From contig JAJXZK010000268.1 in NCBI GenBank assembly GCA_021780095.1, positions 1-23,020 of the forward strand: DNA of 23,020 bases, in the 5' to 3' direction. The stretch's first letter is position 1, and the number at the start of each line of letters is the position of its first letter. A program made the translations under genes and the position numbers. A model generated the notes under the pieces. It ran no database searches and was not told where the DNA came from. It was given only the letters and a program-made list of their open reading frames with translations. This document shows, in pieces, positions 1 to 7,821 of this stretch. This stretch comes from Acidobacteriota bacterium. GTDB taxonomy: Bacteria; Acidobacteriota; Terriglobia; Terriglobales; Acidobacteriaceae.

Positions 1-12
1 AAGGAGGGAATC

Positions 13-567
13 GTGAACGGCTCTACATTAGCTCCAACAGCACCAGGTGCAAAAAGCGGCGGACGCACAATCCTTGGCGTGCTACTGATCATCACCGGCC
101 TTTTGGCCATTCTTCTGCCATTCATCACAGGCATTGCGGTGACCGCCTTTATCGGCTGGCTGCTGTTATTTGCCGGCATCGTTCACTTGATTTATTGTTG
201 GCATTCGCGCAGTACTGGCGGGGTCATCTGGCAGCTGCTGATCGCAATTTTGTATTTGTTTGTCGGCTTCTATCTGATTTTTCATCCAGCACGTGGCTTG
301 GTTACGCTGACACTGCTATTGGCTTCCTACTTTGTTATAGAAGGCGTCATTGAACTTGTGCTGTATTTTCGTTTGCGCCGCTCCCACCGTTCCGGCTGGT
401 TTCTCTGGGACGGTCTGATCACGCTGCTGTTAGGCATTCTGATATGGGCACACTGGCCATTCAGCTCTGTATGGGTACTGGGAACTTTAATCGGTATCAG
501 CCTGGTGATCAGCGGATTTACTCGGCTCTTCGCCAAGCCAACATTGGCATCCGCGGGACTGGTTTGA
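13..567 (+). CDS. HdeD family (DUF308) integral membrane protein
   Basis: This 184-residue protein is almost entirely hydrophobic, with about six membrane segments near residues 19-37, 40-62, 71-90, 96-119, 129-147 and 151-173. The pattern of three repeated helix pairs, with GLLAILLPF early and GISLVISGFTRLF late, fits the HdeD/DUF308 family. E. coli HdeD is linked to acid resistance at high cell density, but most family members have no defined function, so no activity is assigned. The GTG start is chosen because AAGGAGGG at bases 1-8 is a near-ideal Shine-Dalgarno about five bases upstream. It converges on dnaE2, with 32 bases between the two stop codons and no terminator-like hairpin. Its promoter lies outside the window. 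Confidence 0.85.
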   Translation: MNGSTLAPTAPGAKSGGRTILGVLLIITGLLAILLPFITGIAVTAFIGWLLLFAGIVHLIYCWHSRSTGGVIWQLLIAILYLFVGFYLIFHPARGLVTLTLLLASYFVIEGVIELVLYFRLRRSHRSGWFLWDGLITLLLGILIWAHWPFSSVWVLGTLIGISLVISGFTRLFAKPTLASAGLV

Positions 568-599
568 AGGATTCGGCAGAATATGACCACGCGAAAGAA

Positions 600-3500
600 C
601 TAGTGAAAGTCGTGGGAGCGCAGCGCAAGTGCGCCATCGGAAAAAGCCATCAGTCGTGTTGCTTTCACGTGAATCACACCATCCTGATTTTGCAAGTATC
701 CTTCGACAATCAGGAATTTGCTCCGCGTTACAACTAGACGCTCCCGCTCATACAGGTCGGGGGTGACGATGACATTGGCAATGCCGGTTTCATCTTCCAT
801 TGAAAGGAAGATGAAACCCTTTGCCGTGCCAGGACGTTGCCGTGCAATGATGCAGCCCGCAGTACGAACGTAGTTCCCATCCTTCTCTTCTCGCAATTCC
901 TTTGCAGAGAGTACGTGTTGTTGGTGCAAGGCAGCGCGACGATAATACATGGGATGTCTGCCAACCGTAAGCCCGGTGCCGGCGTAATCGGCAATCAGCC
1001 GTTCCTCTATATTCATTTGTAGCAGCGGCTTTCCCTCCGAATCATCCTGCAAGGATGCAACGTTCTGCCGAAACAGCGGCCCTTCAGGTTTCCCGGCACG
1101 TTCCACCTGCCAAAGAGCGTCGCGACGGTGTTCAACTCCATTGAGTTGGTTCAAGGCGCCGATGCGAGCCAGCAACGTCAATTCTTTTCGATTTAGCAAA
1201 GGAACACGTTGCGCAAGATCTTCCGCCGAACTGAATCGACCATCATGCGAACGAGACGCCACCAATGCCTCCGCCGCCTGCTTGCGTAGCCCTCGCGCAT
1301 AGCCCAGTCCCATCCGTACAGAAAGGCTGCCATCGCGCTCTCGTTCCACCGTGCAGGCCCAATTGGAAATCTGAGTGTCGATAGACCGCACTCGTAGACC
1401 ATGACGTTGTGCATCTTTTACCAGGACTGCTGGAGCATAAAAACCCATCGGCTGATTGTTCAAAATGGCACAGGTAAACGCGGCCAGATATTTCACCTTG
1501 AAATAAGCCGAGGCATAGGCGATAAGCGCAAAGCTGGCAGCGTGCGATTCTGGAAATCCATACAATGCAAACGAACTGATATTTTGAATAATATTGTTTT
1601 GAGTCGTGACATCAAGCCCGTTCGCAGTCATGCCGGACCGCAGCTTGCCTTCAAGATTTTTCATTCGCTCCCAGGATCGGCGCATTCCGACCGCCCGTCG
1701 AAGCTCTTCGGCTTCAGCGCCGGAGAAGTTGGCCACCACCATCGCCATTCGTAACAGTTGTTCCTGAAACAGCGGCACTCCGAGAGTGCGTTTTAAAACT
1801 GGCTCCAACAATGGATGCGGATAGCTGACCGGTTCCTTATGCTGTCGACGTCGCATGTATGGATGCATCATCTGGCCAACGATCGGGCCCGGGCGAATAA
1901 TCGCCACCTGAACCACGATGTCATAGAACCGTTTAGGATGGTTCCGCGGCAGCGACGCCATCTGCGCCCGGCTTTCCACCTGAAACATTCCCACGGTATC
2001 GGCCTGTTGCAGGGTTCGATAGACCTCTGGGTCTTCCGGCAGCTGGGCCAGATCGATGGAATCCCCATAATGCCGGGGAATCAGTTCCAGACAATCTTTC
2101 AGGACGGCCATCATACCAAGCCCAAGCAAGTCGACTTTGATGATGCCGAGATCGGCACAGTCCTCCTTGTCCCATTGCACAACGATGCGCCCCCGCATCG
2201 AAGCTCGCTCCAACGGCACCACATGATTCAGTTGTCCCTGGCAGATCACCATGCCGCCCGAGTGCTGGCCTAGATGGCGTGGCAGACCCTGAATCCGCAT
2301 CGATAGGTCGAGATACTTGGCGATGCGCGGATGAGCAAGATCAAAGCCAGCATCGTGGAATGAATGCGCCATGGTGTCTGTTTTCCCGCGCCATTCCCAA
2401 TTGCTGACCAGACTGGATAATCGCCCCAGAGTATCCACATCGAAGCCCAGCGCTTTGCCCACTTCGCGGGCCGCAGATTTGCCGCGATACGTAATGACAT
2501 TGGCCGTCATGGCAGCACCTAGCTCCCCGTATCGCTGATAGATATACTGAATCGTCTGTTCGCGCTTATCGTCAGAAGGTAGGTCCAGATCGATGTCTGG
2601 CCACTCGCCGCGGCTCTCGCTCAAAAAGCGTTCGAAGAGCAGCTCCATACCCACGGGATCGATGGCAGTAATTTCGAGGGCATAGCAAACAGCCGAGTTG
2701 GCTGCACTGCCGCGACCCTGGACCAGAATGTCGTGGCTCTTGCAAAACTGGATGATGTCCCAAACAATCAAAAAATATCCGGCAAACCCAAGCTTCGCAA
2801 TCAAAGTCAACTCATGCTCGACCTGTTTTTTCGCTCGTTCCAGCAGGTGACAATTTTTCTTAGGTTGGTATCGCCTCGCCACGCCCTCCGCAACACGCTT
2901 TCGCAGAAAACTATCCATGTTGTCGCCCTCGGGCACTGGATAGCGCGGAAATTCATACCCAAGATCATCCAGAGCAAAAGTGAGGCGTGAAGAAAGTTCT
3001 ACAGAATTTTCCACGGCATGAAGCACGTCCCGGAATAGCGAGGTCATTTCCTTCGTCGTGCGCAGGTAGCGTTGATTGTTCAGCGCTAAAAGCCGGCCCG
3101 CCTGATCAAGTTCCGTATGATGGCGAATGGCCGTGAAGACATCTAGAATCTCCCGCTCATATTCCGTTGCGTAGCGAACGCCGTTGGTTGCCAGCACAGG
3201 CAGCTGGAGAGCACGCGCTATACGGATTGCCGCTTGATTGCGCCACTCCTCTTCCCTTTCCTGATGTCGCTGGAGCTCGACATACACATTCTCCTTACCA
3301 AAAATTGCGCTGAGCTGTTCGACGACCTTGCGGCCCTCCGTTTCTCCGCCGGCAATTAGCGCAGCGGCCAATGGCCCTTCATCCCCTCCTGTCAGGCATA
3401 CCAGACCGCTGTTGTACTGTTGCAAATCTTCAATCGTCGCGGCCCCCTCACATTTGTTGGGCTCCCGCATTTTGAACTGCGTGATGAGTTGGCAAAGATT

Positions 3501-3818
3501 TTGATAGCCTGCACGGGATTCGCACAGCACCGGCAGGCGCACTGGTTCTGGAACGTGCTGGTGCGGTAGCCATGCAGGATGCGTCAGCCGTGACCCGAAA
3601 CTTGAAACAGCAATCTCCGCTCCGATATGCGCTCGAATGCTATTCCGCTTGGCGCTGGTGTGGAACCGCGCGGAGCCGTAAACACCATTACGGTCCATCA
3701 GTCCGATTGCAGGCATCTCCAATTCCACCGCCCGCTCGACCAACCCTTCCGGTTGCGATGCACCTTCAAGAAAGCTGAAAGCGCTGGCAGCGTGCAGTTC
3801 TACATATCGCTCAGTCAT
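600..3818 (-). CDS. dnaE2: Error-prone DNA polymerase DnaE2 (ImuC), C-family
   Basis: This 1072-residue protein is the translesion polymerase of the ImuABC mutasome, which copies damaged DNA and causes induced mutation. From the N-terminus it has a PHP domain (about 1-250), the C-family palm/fingers (about 330-800), helix-hairpin-helix repeats and an OB fold (about 980-1060). The palm aspartates are in PDIDLD (Asp408, Asp410) and IKVDLLGL (Asp563), matching the Asp401/403/555 triad of E. coli DnaE. The first PHP motif is LHAASAFSFLEGAS, lacking the usual second histidine, as in other DnaE2 proteins, so proofreading is unlikely. The ATG at 3818 is chosen over an upstream in-frame ATG at 3887 because the protein aligns from MTERYVELHAAS. 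This start overlaps the imuB stop as ATGACTGA, implying translational coupling. Confidence 0.96.
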   Translation of the reverse strand: MTERYVELHAASAFSFLEGASQPEGLVERAVELEMPAIGLMDRNGVYGSARFHTSAKRNSIRAHIGAEIAVSSFGSRLTHPAWLPHQHVPEPVRLPVLCESRAGYQNLCQLITQFKMREPNKCEGAATIEDLQQYNSGLVCLTGGDEGPLAAALIAGGETEGRKVVEQLSAIFGKENVYVELQRHQEREEEWRNQAAIRIARALQLPVLATNGVRYATEYEREILDVFTAIRHHTELDQAGRLLALNNQRYLRTTKEMTSLFRDVLHAVENSVELSSRLTFALDDLGYEFPRYPVPEGDNMDSFLRKRVAEGVARRYQPKKNCHLLERAKKQVEHELTLIAKLGFAGYFLIVWDIIQFCKSHDILVQGRGSAANSAVCYALEITAIDPVGMELLFERFLSESRGEWPDIDLDLPSDDKREQTIQYIYQRYGELGAAMTANVITYRGKSAAREVGKALGFDVDTLGRLSSLVSNWEWRGKTDTMAHSFHDAGFDLAHPRIAKYLDLSMRIQGLPRHLGQHSGGMVICQGQLNHVVPLERASMRGRIVVQWDKEDCADLGIIKVDLLGLGMMAVLKDCLELIPRHYGDSIDLAQLPEDPEVYRTLQQADTVGMFQVESRAQMASLPRNHPKRFYDIVVQVAIIRPGPIVGQMMHPYMRRRQHKEPVSYPHPLLEPVLKRTLGVPLFQEQLLRMAMVVANFSGAEAEELRRAVGMRRSWERMKNLEGKLRSGMTANGLDVTTQNNIIQNISSFALYGFPESHAASFALIAYASAYFKVKYLAAFTCAILNNQPMGFYAPAVLVKDAQRHGLRVRSIDTQISNWACTVERERDGSLSVRMGLGYARGLRKQAAEALVASRSHDGRFSSAEDLAQRVPLLNRKELTLLARIGALNQLNGVEHRRDALWQVERAGKPEGPLFRQNVASLQDDSEGKPLLQMNIEERLIADYAGTGLTVGRHPMYYRRAALHQQHVLSAKELREEKDGNYVRTAGCIIARQRPGTAKGFIFLSMEDETGIANVIVTPDLYERERLVVTRSKFLIVEGYLQNQDGVIHVKATRLMAFSDGALALRSHDFH

Positions 3819-5322
3819 ACAGCGCCACCATATTCCAGCAATTCCGCGCCACATCGCGGACGATGCAGCCGCACAGCAGGCTTCCATCCTCGGAATGTGC
3901 CACTAGGTCCCACTGTTCCACATGCCACAATTCCGGATTCCACCAATTCCCACTTGTGCGCCAGGGGCCGTAAGCCTTTTCGATGATGTAGCGTTTCTTT
4001 TGCATGAAGAATGAAGTCGGCCGTTCATTCTGCAATGTCACGGAAATGTTTTCCGGGGGACGGAGCTGCCGCAATGCAACTCGTGGCGGTGTACTGGAGG
4101 TCTCGGCGACACTTTTTGTGATAACCGCGAAGGGCTCCATGCGAAACTCATTCGGCTGATGTGTATCGCGCAGCATGGCTCGTCCCACGCATTCTTCGCC
4201 AACAATAGCGCGGATACGTGCCAGCGTGACATCCAGCCGACCGGGCTCAGGCAACTGGGGAGAAAACAATCCCATTTGCACTTTGCTGGTGCTTCCCGGT
4301 TCCGCTGTCAACGTCAATGAAAGAATGGGCGCCTGTGGTGGATGAGTTTCGAGATCAAGATGCAGCAGTTTGATCCAGAATTTGCGGTCGTTTGTCGGCA
4401 AAGCTGGTCGTATTGTTCGGGTATGCAACCCGCCCGCCTCAAGTCGCAAAATAATTGTTAGCGCAGCCAATGCCAACATCCGTGAAGTGGCGCGCAAAAT
4501 GAGTTGCTCCAGCATCACTCCCAAAACAAACAACAGGGAATCCAGAATTTCTACGGATGAATCCAGCTCGCGATACTCTTCCAATGTGCTCGTAGGTTCG
4601 ATCGGCAGAAACAGATGCGGCAGGTTTCCCAGTGCCAAATGGCGAAGACGTTTGCCCTCCTGCCCCATCCGTGCAATCAGATCTTTTTCAGGCAGAGCCG
4701 CTAGCATTCCAAGCGTACGGATTCCCCACAGCGCAAACCTTTCAGCATGCTTTTCAGAAAGCGCCAGCACGGAAAGAGGAAGGGGAGCCAGAGCAGCACT
4801 TTCTTCCCCAATCGGGATCACTGTTGTCGAAATGTCGGAAGACATGCCACGCGCAAGACAGATTGCCGCATGAAAGTTCCGGCTGACCGCAACTGATGCC
4901 GCGATCCCCAACGCCTGGACGCGCTGAAGCAGTTTTTCTGCCAGCACAGAAGCAGGACCAAACAGTTCCTTTGTCCCCGCAATATCCAGAACGCAGAGAA
5001 ATGCCATCTCAGCGCTAGCTTCTTCCACTCTGGGACTGAAACTCCCCGCGCATTCCAGCAACGCCATTCTCGTCGCAACTTCTTCTTGCGTGGAACGCTG
5101 CAATACGGTGACCGCAGGAAATGTTTCCATCTCTACCTGCGTCATCCCGGTAAGAACGCTAAGGCGGCGCGCTTTTGAGTTCAGCGAACAAACCTGTCGT
5201 AGTGGAGGTTCGCCTTCCATCACCGCGCACGGCTTCTCCTGTAACGATGGCCGGAGTCGCAGCAAGGCCTGCGTCGCAAATTCCTTTATGTACAGGCAGG
5301 CGTAGAGTTCTGGCGGTCTCAT
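3811..5322 (-). CDS. imuB: ImuB, catalytically inactive Y-family polymerase-like mutasome adaptor
   Basis: This 503-residue protein has the Y-family polymerase fold of DinB but not its active site. The position of the DinB DxDxFFASVE motif reads LYACLYIKEF with no aspartates, and the SIDE motif is replaced by CVLDIAGTKELF. In known ImuB proteins this marks a non-polymerising hub that joins ImuA and DnaE2 to the sliding clamp. QMGLF at residues 349-353 resembles the clamp-binding consensus QLxLF and sits after the little-finger region. The tail (about 445-503, GPWRTSGNWW to the end) matches the usual ImuB C-terminal module. The ATG at 5322 overlaps the imuA stop as ATGA. A TTG at 5337 is possible but less likely. 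It is the middle gene of imuA-imuB-dnaE2. Confidence 0.93.
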   Translation of the reverse strand: MRPPELYACLYIKEFATQALLRLRPSLQEKPCAVMEGEPPLRQVCSLNSKARRLSVLTGMTQVEMETFPAVTVLQRSTQEEVATRMALLECAGSFSPRVEEASAEMAFLCVLDIAGTKELFGPASVLAEKLLQRVQALGIAASVAVSRNFHAAICLARGMSSDISTTVIPIGEESAALAPLPLSVLALSEKHAERFALWGIRTLGMLAALPEKDLIARMGQEGKRLRHLALGNLPHLFLPIEPTSTLEEYRELDSSVEILDSLLFVLGVMLEQLILRATSRMLALAALTIILRLEAGGLHTRTIRPALPTNDRKFWIKLLHLDLETHPPQAPILSLTLTAEPGSTSKVQMGLFSPQLPEPGRLDVTLARIRAIVGEECVGRAMLRDTHQPNEFRMEPFAVITKSVAETSSTPPRVALRQLRPPENISVTLQNERPTSFFMQKKRYIIEKAYGPWRTSGNWWNPELWHVEQWDLVAHSEDGSLLCGCIVRDVARNCWNMVALYD

Positions 5323-6359
5323 CGTTGCGCCGCCCAAGTCGTTTCACACTGCCAGTGCGCGGCGCTCTCTCTTTGCGGCGGCTTACGCAAAGGAACTACC
5401 TTGGCGGGCGCCGGCTGGAAACGCTCTCGCGTAACTTCCACCCCATGCTGCACCCCGGTAAAGACAGTTTCTTCTTTCTGCAGTGGAAGGGCGGTTTGCA
5501 TCTGCAGCACCAGTCCTGCACTACTCTTCGCGCAAGCTCGTTGCGTCAGCAAGAGAAGGCTTGTCTCGCTGTGTTCGGCCGCCGCACGATAGCGAAACCA
5601 TGTTGCCAAGGGCACTCTTAATGCAAATTCTGGCGCAAGACTGGCCATATCCAGCACAATCGCGCTGAAGCCGCCCGCCTGCAAAAGAAGATCTGTTACT
5701 CGAAGTGCCTGCTCGATTCTTGACCATAGCTTAGCGGAGCTTGTTCGTGTCCCTTGACTTGACTTAGACACGGCTGGATGAGACATAGGCGTGGATTTTC
5801 CTGCCATGTGTTTTGATGGTGAATCTACCGGTACTGACAAATTTGTCTTGTGCTGGAAAAAATTATGGATGGCATCGGGCAGTCCCTTCCCCTCTCCTCG
5901 CGGATGGGGACCAAAACCACCGCCATGTAACCCTTTCATAATTGGCGAAGGAACCAGGTATTTCCCGGGAAGGACAAATGTATCTTGAGGAATTTGCCGC
6001 GCTTTTTTTTGAGTTGCGACGCCGCATCGTACCCACAGCATCCGTTCAAGATCGACGCCGGATGCGGCTGCGGATTCAGGATGAAGGGCATCCGAGACAT
6101 CGATCCAGGCACATACCTTTGCCGCTCGTGTGATGCCCGCGAGAAATGAAAACGCCAGCGTAGTTCGACCGGAACACTCCGGGCCAACAATCTCCGTGAT
6201 CGCGCCGACAGGAAGGCCACCCTCTAGCACTTGGTCAAGAGCTTGAATGCCCGTAGCCACAACCAGTCGAATGATCCGCTGCATAGGAGTCAGCGCGGAC
6301 GGAATTCTGTGTGCCAGAGTGGCTTCAATTTCGGCGCGAAGAGTGGCTGCAGTCGGCAT
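5319..6359 (-). CDS. imuA: ImuA, RecA-like mutasome protein with arginine Walker A
   Basis: This 346-residue protein has a RecA/SulA-like P-loop fold. Residues 36-70 contain the TGIQALDQVLEGGLPVGAITEI lead-in and a P-loop GPECSGRTT (59-67) in which arginine 65 replaces the usual lysine. The Walker B-like strand is FSAIVLDM (231-238). Between them lies an insert at about 118-210, rich in Gly, Pro and His, with MKGLHGGGFGPHPRGE near 141-156. The C-terminus is basic and proline-rich. ImuA proteins assist ImuB and DnaE2 in damage-induced mutagenesis, probably at the RecA filament. It is the first gene of the operon and overlaps imuB by four bases. The ATG at 6359 has only a weak upstream AAGG. 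The assignment rests on the RecA-like core and its position next to imuB and dnaE2. Confidence 0.9.
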   Translation of the reverse strand: MPTAATLRAEIEATLAHRIPSALTPMQRIIRLVVATGIQALDQVLEGGLPVGAITEIVGPECSGRTTLAFSFLAGITRAAKVCAWIDVSDALHPESAAASGVDLERMLWVRCGVATQKKARQIPQDTFVLPGKYLVPSPIMKGLHGGGFGPHPRGEGKGLPDAIHNFFQHKTNLSVPVDSPSKHMAGKSTPMSHPAVSKSSQGTRTSSAKLWSRIEQALRVTDLLLQAGGFSAIVLDMASLAPEFALRVPLATWFRYRAAAEHSETSLLLLTQRACAKSSAGLVLQMQTALPLQKEETVFTGVQHGVEVTRERFQPAPAKVVPLRKPPQRESAAHWQCETTWAAQR

Positions 6360-6377
6360 ATGTCACTTTCGCCTTAT

Positions 6378-6406
6378 GTTCGCCTATATGGGTGTACCTC
6401 TGTCAA
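6378..6406 (-). promoter_or_regulatory. Candidate imuA operon promoter with SOS-like operator
   Basis: On the minus strand a perfect TTGACA (6406-6401) lies 42 bases upstream of the imuA start. It is followed after three bases by a 20-base imperfect palindrome at 6397-6378, with half-sites GTACACC and GGCGAAC around a CATATA centre (7 of 10 base pairs match). A GTTC/GAAC-ended dyad downstream of the -35 is the kind of place a LexA operator occupies, and imuABC operons are commonly LexA-controlled. No convincing -10 hexamer is visible at normal spacing, and I do not know the LexA motif of this lineage. Confidence 0.35.
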
Positions 6407-6655
6407 TCACGATCTGCTTCACACTTGGTGCACAACTCTATAAGTATCAGATAAATAAAGAACTAAAATTCACTATGCTCGGCGTATTTCAGTCTTCCTG
6501 CCCGGTTTTTCGCCCCACCGATTCCCCCAAAAAAGGATCGTCACAGTGATCCAAGCATCTTGTCTGTGATCGCTTGCTATCGGCAAAATTTTCTGACGTG
6601 CTGCCTGGCGCAATCGGCATTTCGCTCGATGAAATCGAGTTGATCTCGAGGGTGC

Positions 6656-6684
6656 TTGACACTCGCATTCCAGACAATAAGAAT
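6656..6684 (+). promoter_or_regulatory. Candidate sigma-70 promoter for the DUF1080 gene
   Basis: A perfect TTGACA at 6656-6661 is separated by 17 bases from AAGAAT at 6679-6684, a four-of-six match to TATAAT. Transcription would begin near 6691 and leave a leader of about 100 bases before the ATG at 6790. This is a sequence match only. Confidence 0.35.
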
Positions 6685-6789
6685 TGCTTGGTATTTAAAA
6701 CGTTTGAACCTAAGAAAATCAGAGTCATCGCGTTCACCTGCATTGGAACAATCGGGTCCTTGGATAAGGGCGAAGAGAGAGCCTTAACA

Positions 6790-7779
6790 ATGAAATTGCA
6801 CAGAACTGGATGCGTTGCAATGGCTGCGATACTTCTGCTTTCGGGCTTTGTTTGGTCACAAAGCAAACAGCCCACAGCCAATAATGACGTTGCCAAACCC
6901 GCCGAGATAAAGCCGTTTCTTGGCCGATGGGATTTGACTCTGTACGCCCCGGACCACCAGTACCCGTCATGGCTAGAGGTAAGCGAAAGTGGAGGTCAGT
7001 TGCAAGGCCGGATGGTAGGCCGTTGGGGCAGCGCTCATCCGATATTGCACGTCAAGATTGAGAACTCTGCGCTCACTTTTTCGTCGCCGAAAGATGAAGA
7101 AGATACGCCGAAAGACATGCCGTTTCAGGCGAAGCTTGTCGGTGGCAAGCTGGATGGAACATTATCTGGACCCGACGGAACGACCTGGAGGTGGACGGGC
7201 GAGCGAGCTCCGTTATTGAACCCCACCACAGTCGCGAAGTGGGGCAAGCCCATCCGCCTGTTCAATGGAAAAGATACGACGGGCTGGTGGTTCGACAATC
7301 CGAGGGCAGCGAATATCTGGAGCGTGAAAGATGGCGTGCTGGTCAGCGCCGCCCATGGAAGCAACATCATTACGAAGCGCAAATTTCGCAACTTTAAATT
7401 GCACGTTGAATTCAATTGCAAACCGGATTGCAATACGGGTGTGTACCTGCGCGGTCGTTATGAGGTGCAGATCGCGGATAATGCTGGCCAGGACCCGCCA
7501 AATCGACAGACCGGCTCTGTCTACGGATTTATTACACCGTCGCCGTTGATTCCTCTCGATCCCGGGACCTGGCATTCGTACGATATCACCCTGATTGGCC
7601 GAACGGTGACGGTCGTTGAAGATGGTCAAACCGTTGTCGATAAGCAAGAAATTCCCGGGATTACAGGGGATGCACTCGATAGCCACGAGGGACTCCCGGG
7701 CCCGATTTATCTGCAGGGGGCCGAAGCTCACGGCGGGTTTTCTTTCAGAAATCTGGTCATCACTCCTGCAAAGGATTAG
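6790..7779 (+). CDS. Secreted DUF1080 (3-keto-disaccharide hydrolase type) protein
   Basis: This 329-residue protein starts with a signal peptide (MKLHRTGCVAMAAILLLSG, cleavage probably before QSKQ near residue 25), so it is exported. Residues 30-130 form a beta-rich, lipocalin-like segment (FLGRWDLTLYAPD, LQGRMVGRWG, KLDGTLSGPDG). Residues 140-327 are a DUF1080 concanavalin-like domain recognisable from IRLFNGKDTTGW, NIWSVKDGVLVS, FKLHVEFN, NTGVYLRGRYEVQI, GTWHSYDITLIG and IYLQGAEAHGGFSFRNLVI. Some DUF1080 members hydrolyse 3-keto-disaccharides, and many are uncharacterised carbohydrate-binding or hydrolytic proteins. Start choice rests on the signal peptide, and the ribosome binding site is weak. 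The ilvA gene follows 42 bases downstream on the same strand and may be co-transcribed, though the functions are unrelated. Confidence 0.85.
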   Translation: MKLHRTGCVAMAAILLLSGFVWSQSKQPTANNDVAKPAEIKPFLGRWDLTLYAPDHQYPSWLEVSESGGQLQGRMVGRWGSAHPILHVKIENSALTFSSPKDEEDTPKDMPFQAKLVGGKLDGTLSGPDGTTWRWTGERAPLLNPTTVAKWGKPIRLFNGKDTTGWWFDNPRAANIWSVKDGVLVSAAHGSNIITKRKFRNFKLHVEFNCKPDCNTGVYLRGRYEVQIADNAGQDPPNRQTGSVYGFITPSPLIPLDPGTWHSYDITLIGRTVTVVEDGQTVVDKQEIPGITGDALDSHEGLPGPIYLQGAEAHGGFSFRNLVITPAKD

Positions 7780-7821
7780 AAGATTCAACTTTGCCATCGT
7801 GAAACAATAATCCAATCCACC

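Larger units (their letters stand above)
6360..6789. other. 430-base divergent intergenic region between imuA and the DUF1080 gene
   Basis: Beside the two candidate promoters listed separately, this region has a perfect 6-bp hairpin, CTCGAT-GAA-ATCGAG, at 6625-6639. It also has GGATC-N8-GATCC at 6535-6552, which on the minus strand is followed by six T residues. Stretches such as 6430-6480 are AT-rich. A plus-strand reading frame opens at 6574 and runs into the DUF1080 gene, but its first 72 codons have no signal peptide or recognisable domain, so I treat them as untranslated leader. Confidence 0.5.

Noticed and set aside
1..600. Functional link between the HdeD-like gene and the mutasome operon
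   Set aside because: The genes converge, share no promoter, and HdeD proteins have no known role in DNA repair. The proximity alone is not evidence.
3819..3887. N-terminal extension of DnaE2
   Set aside because: Residues MEACCAAASS onward are antisense-like and Cys/Trp-rich. The family N-terminus begins at MTERYVEL, which also gives the coupled overlap with imuB.
6574..6789. N-terminal 72-codon extension of the DUF1080 gene
   Set aside because: It would bury a clear signal peptide starting at 6790 and has no domain or ribosome binding site.
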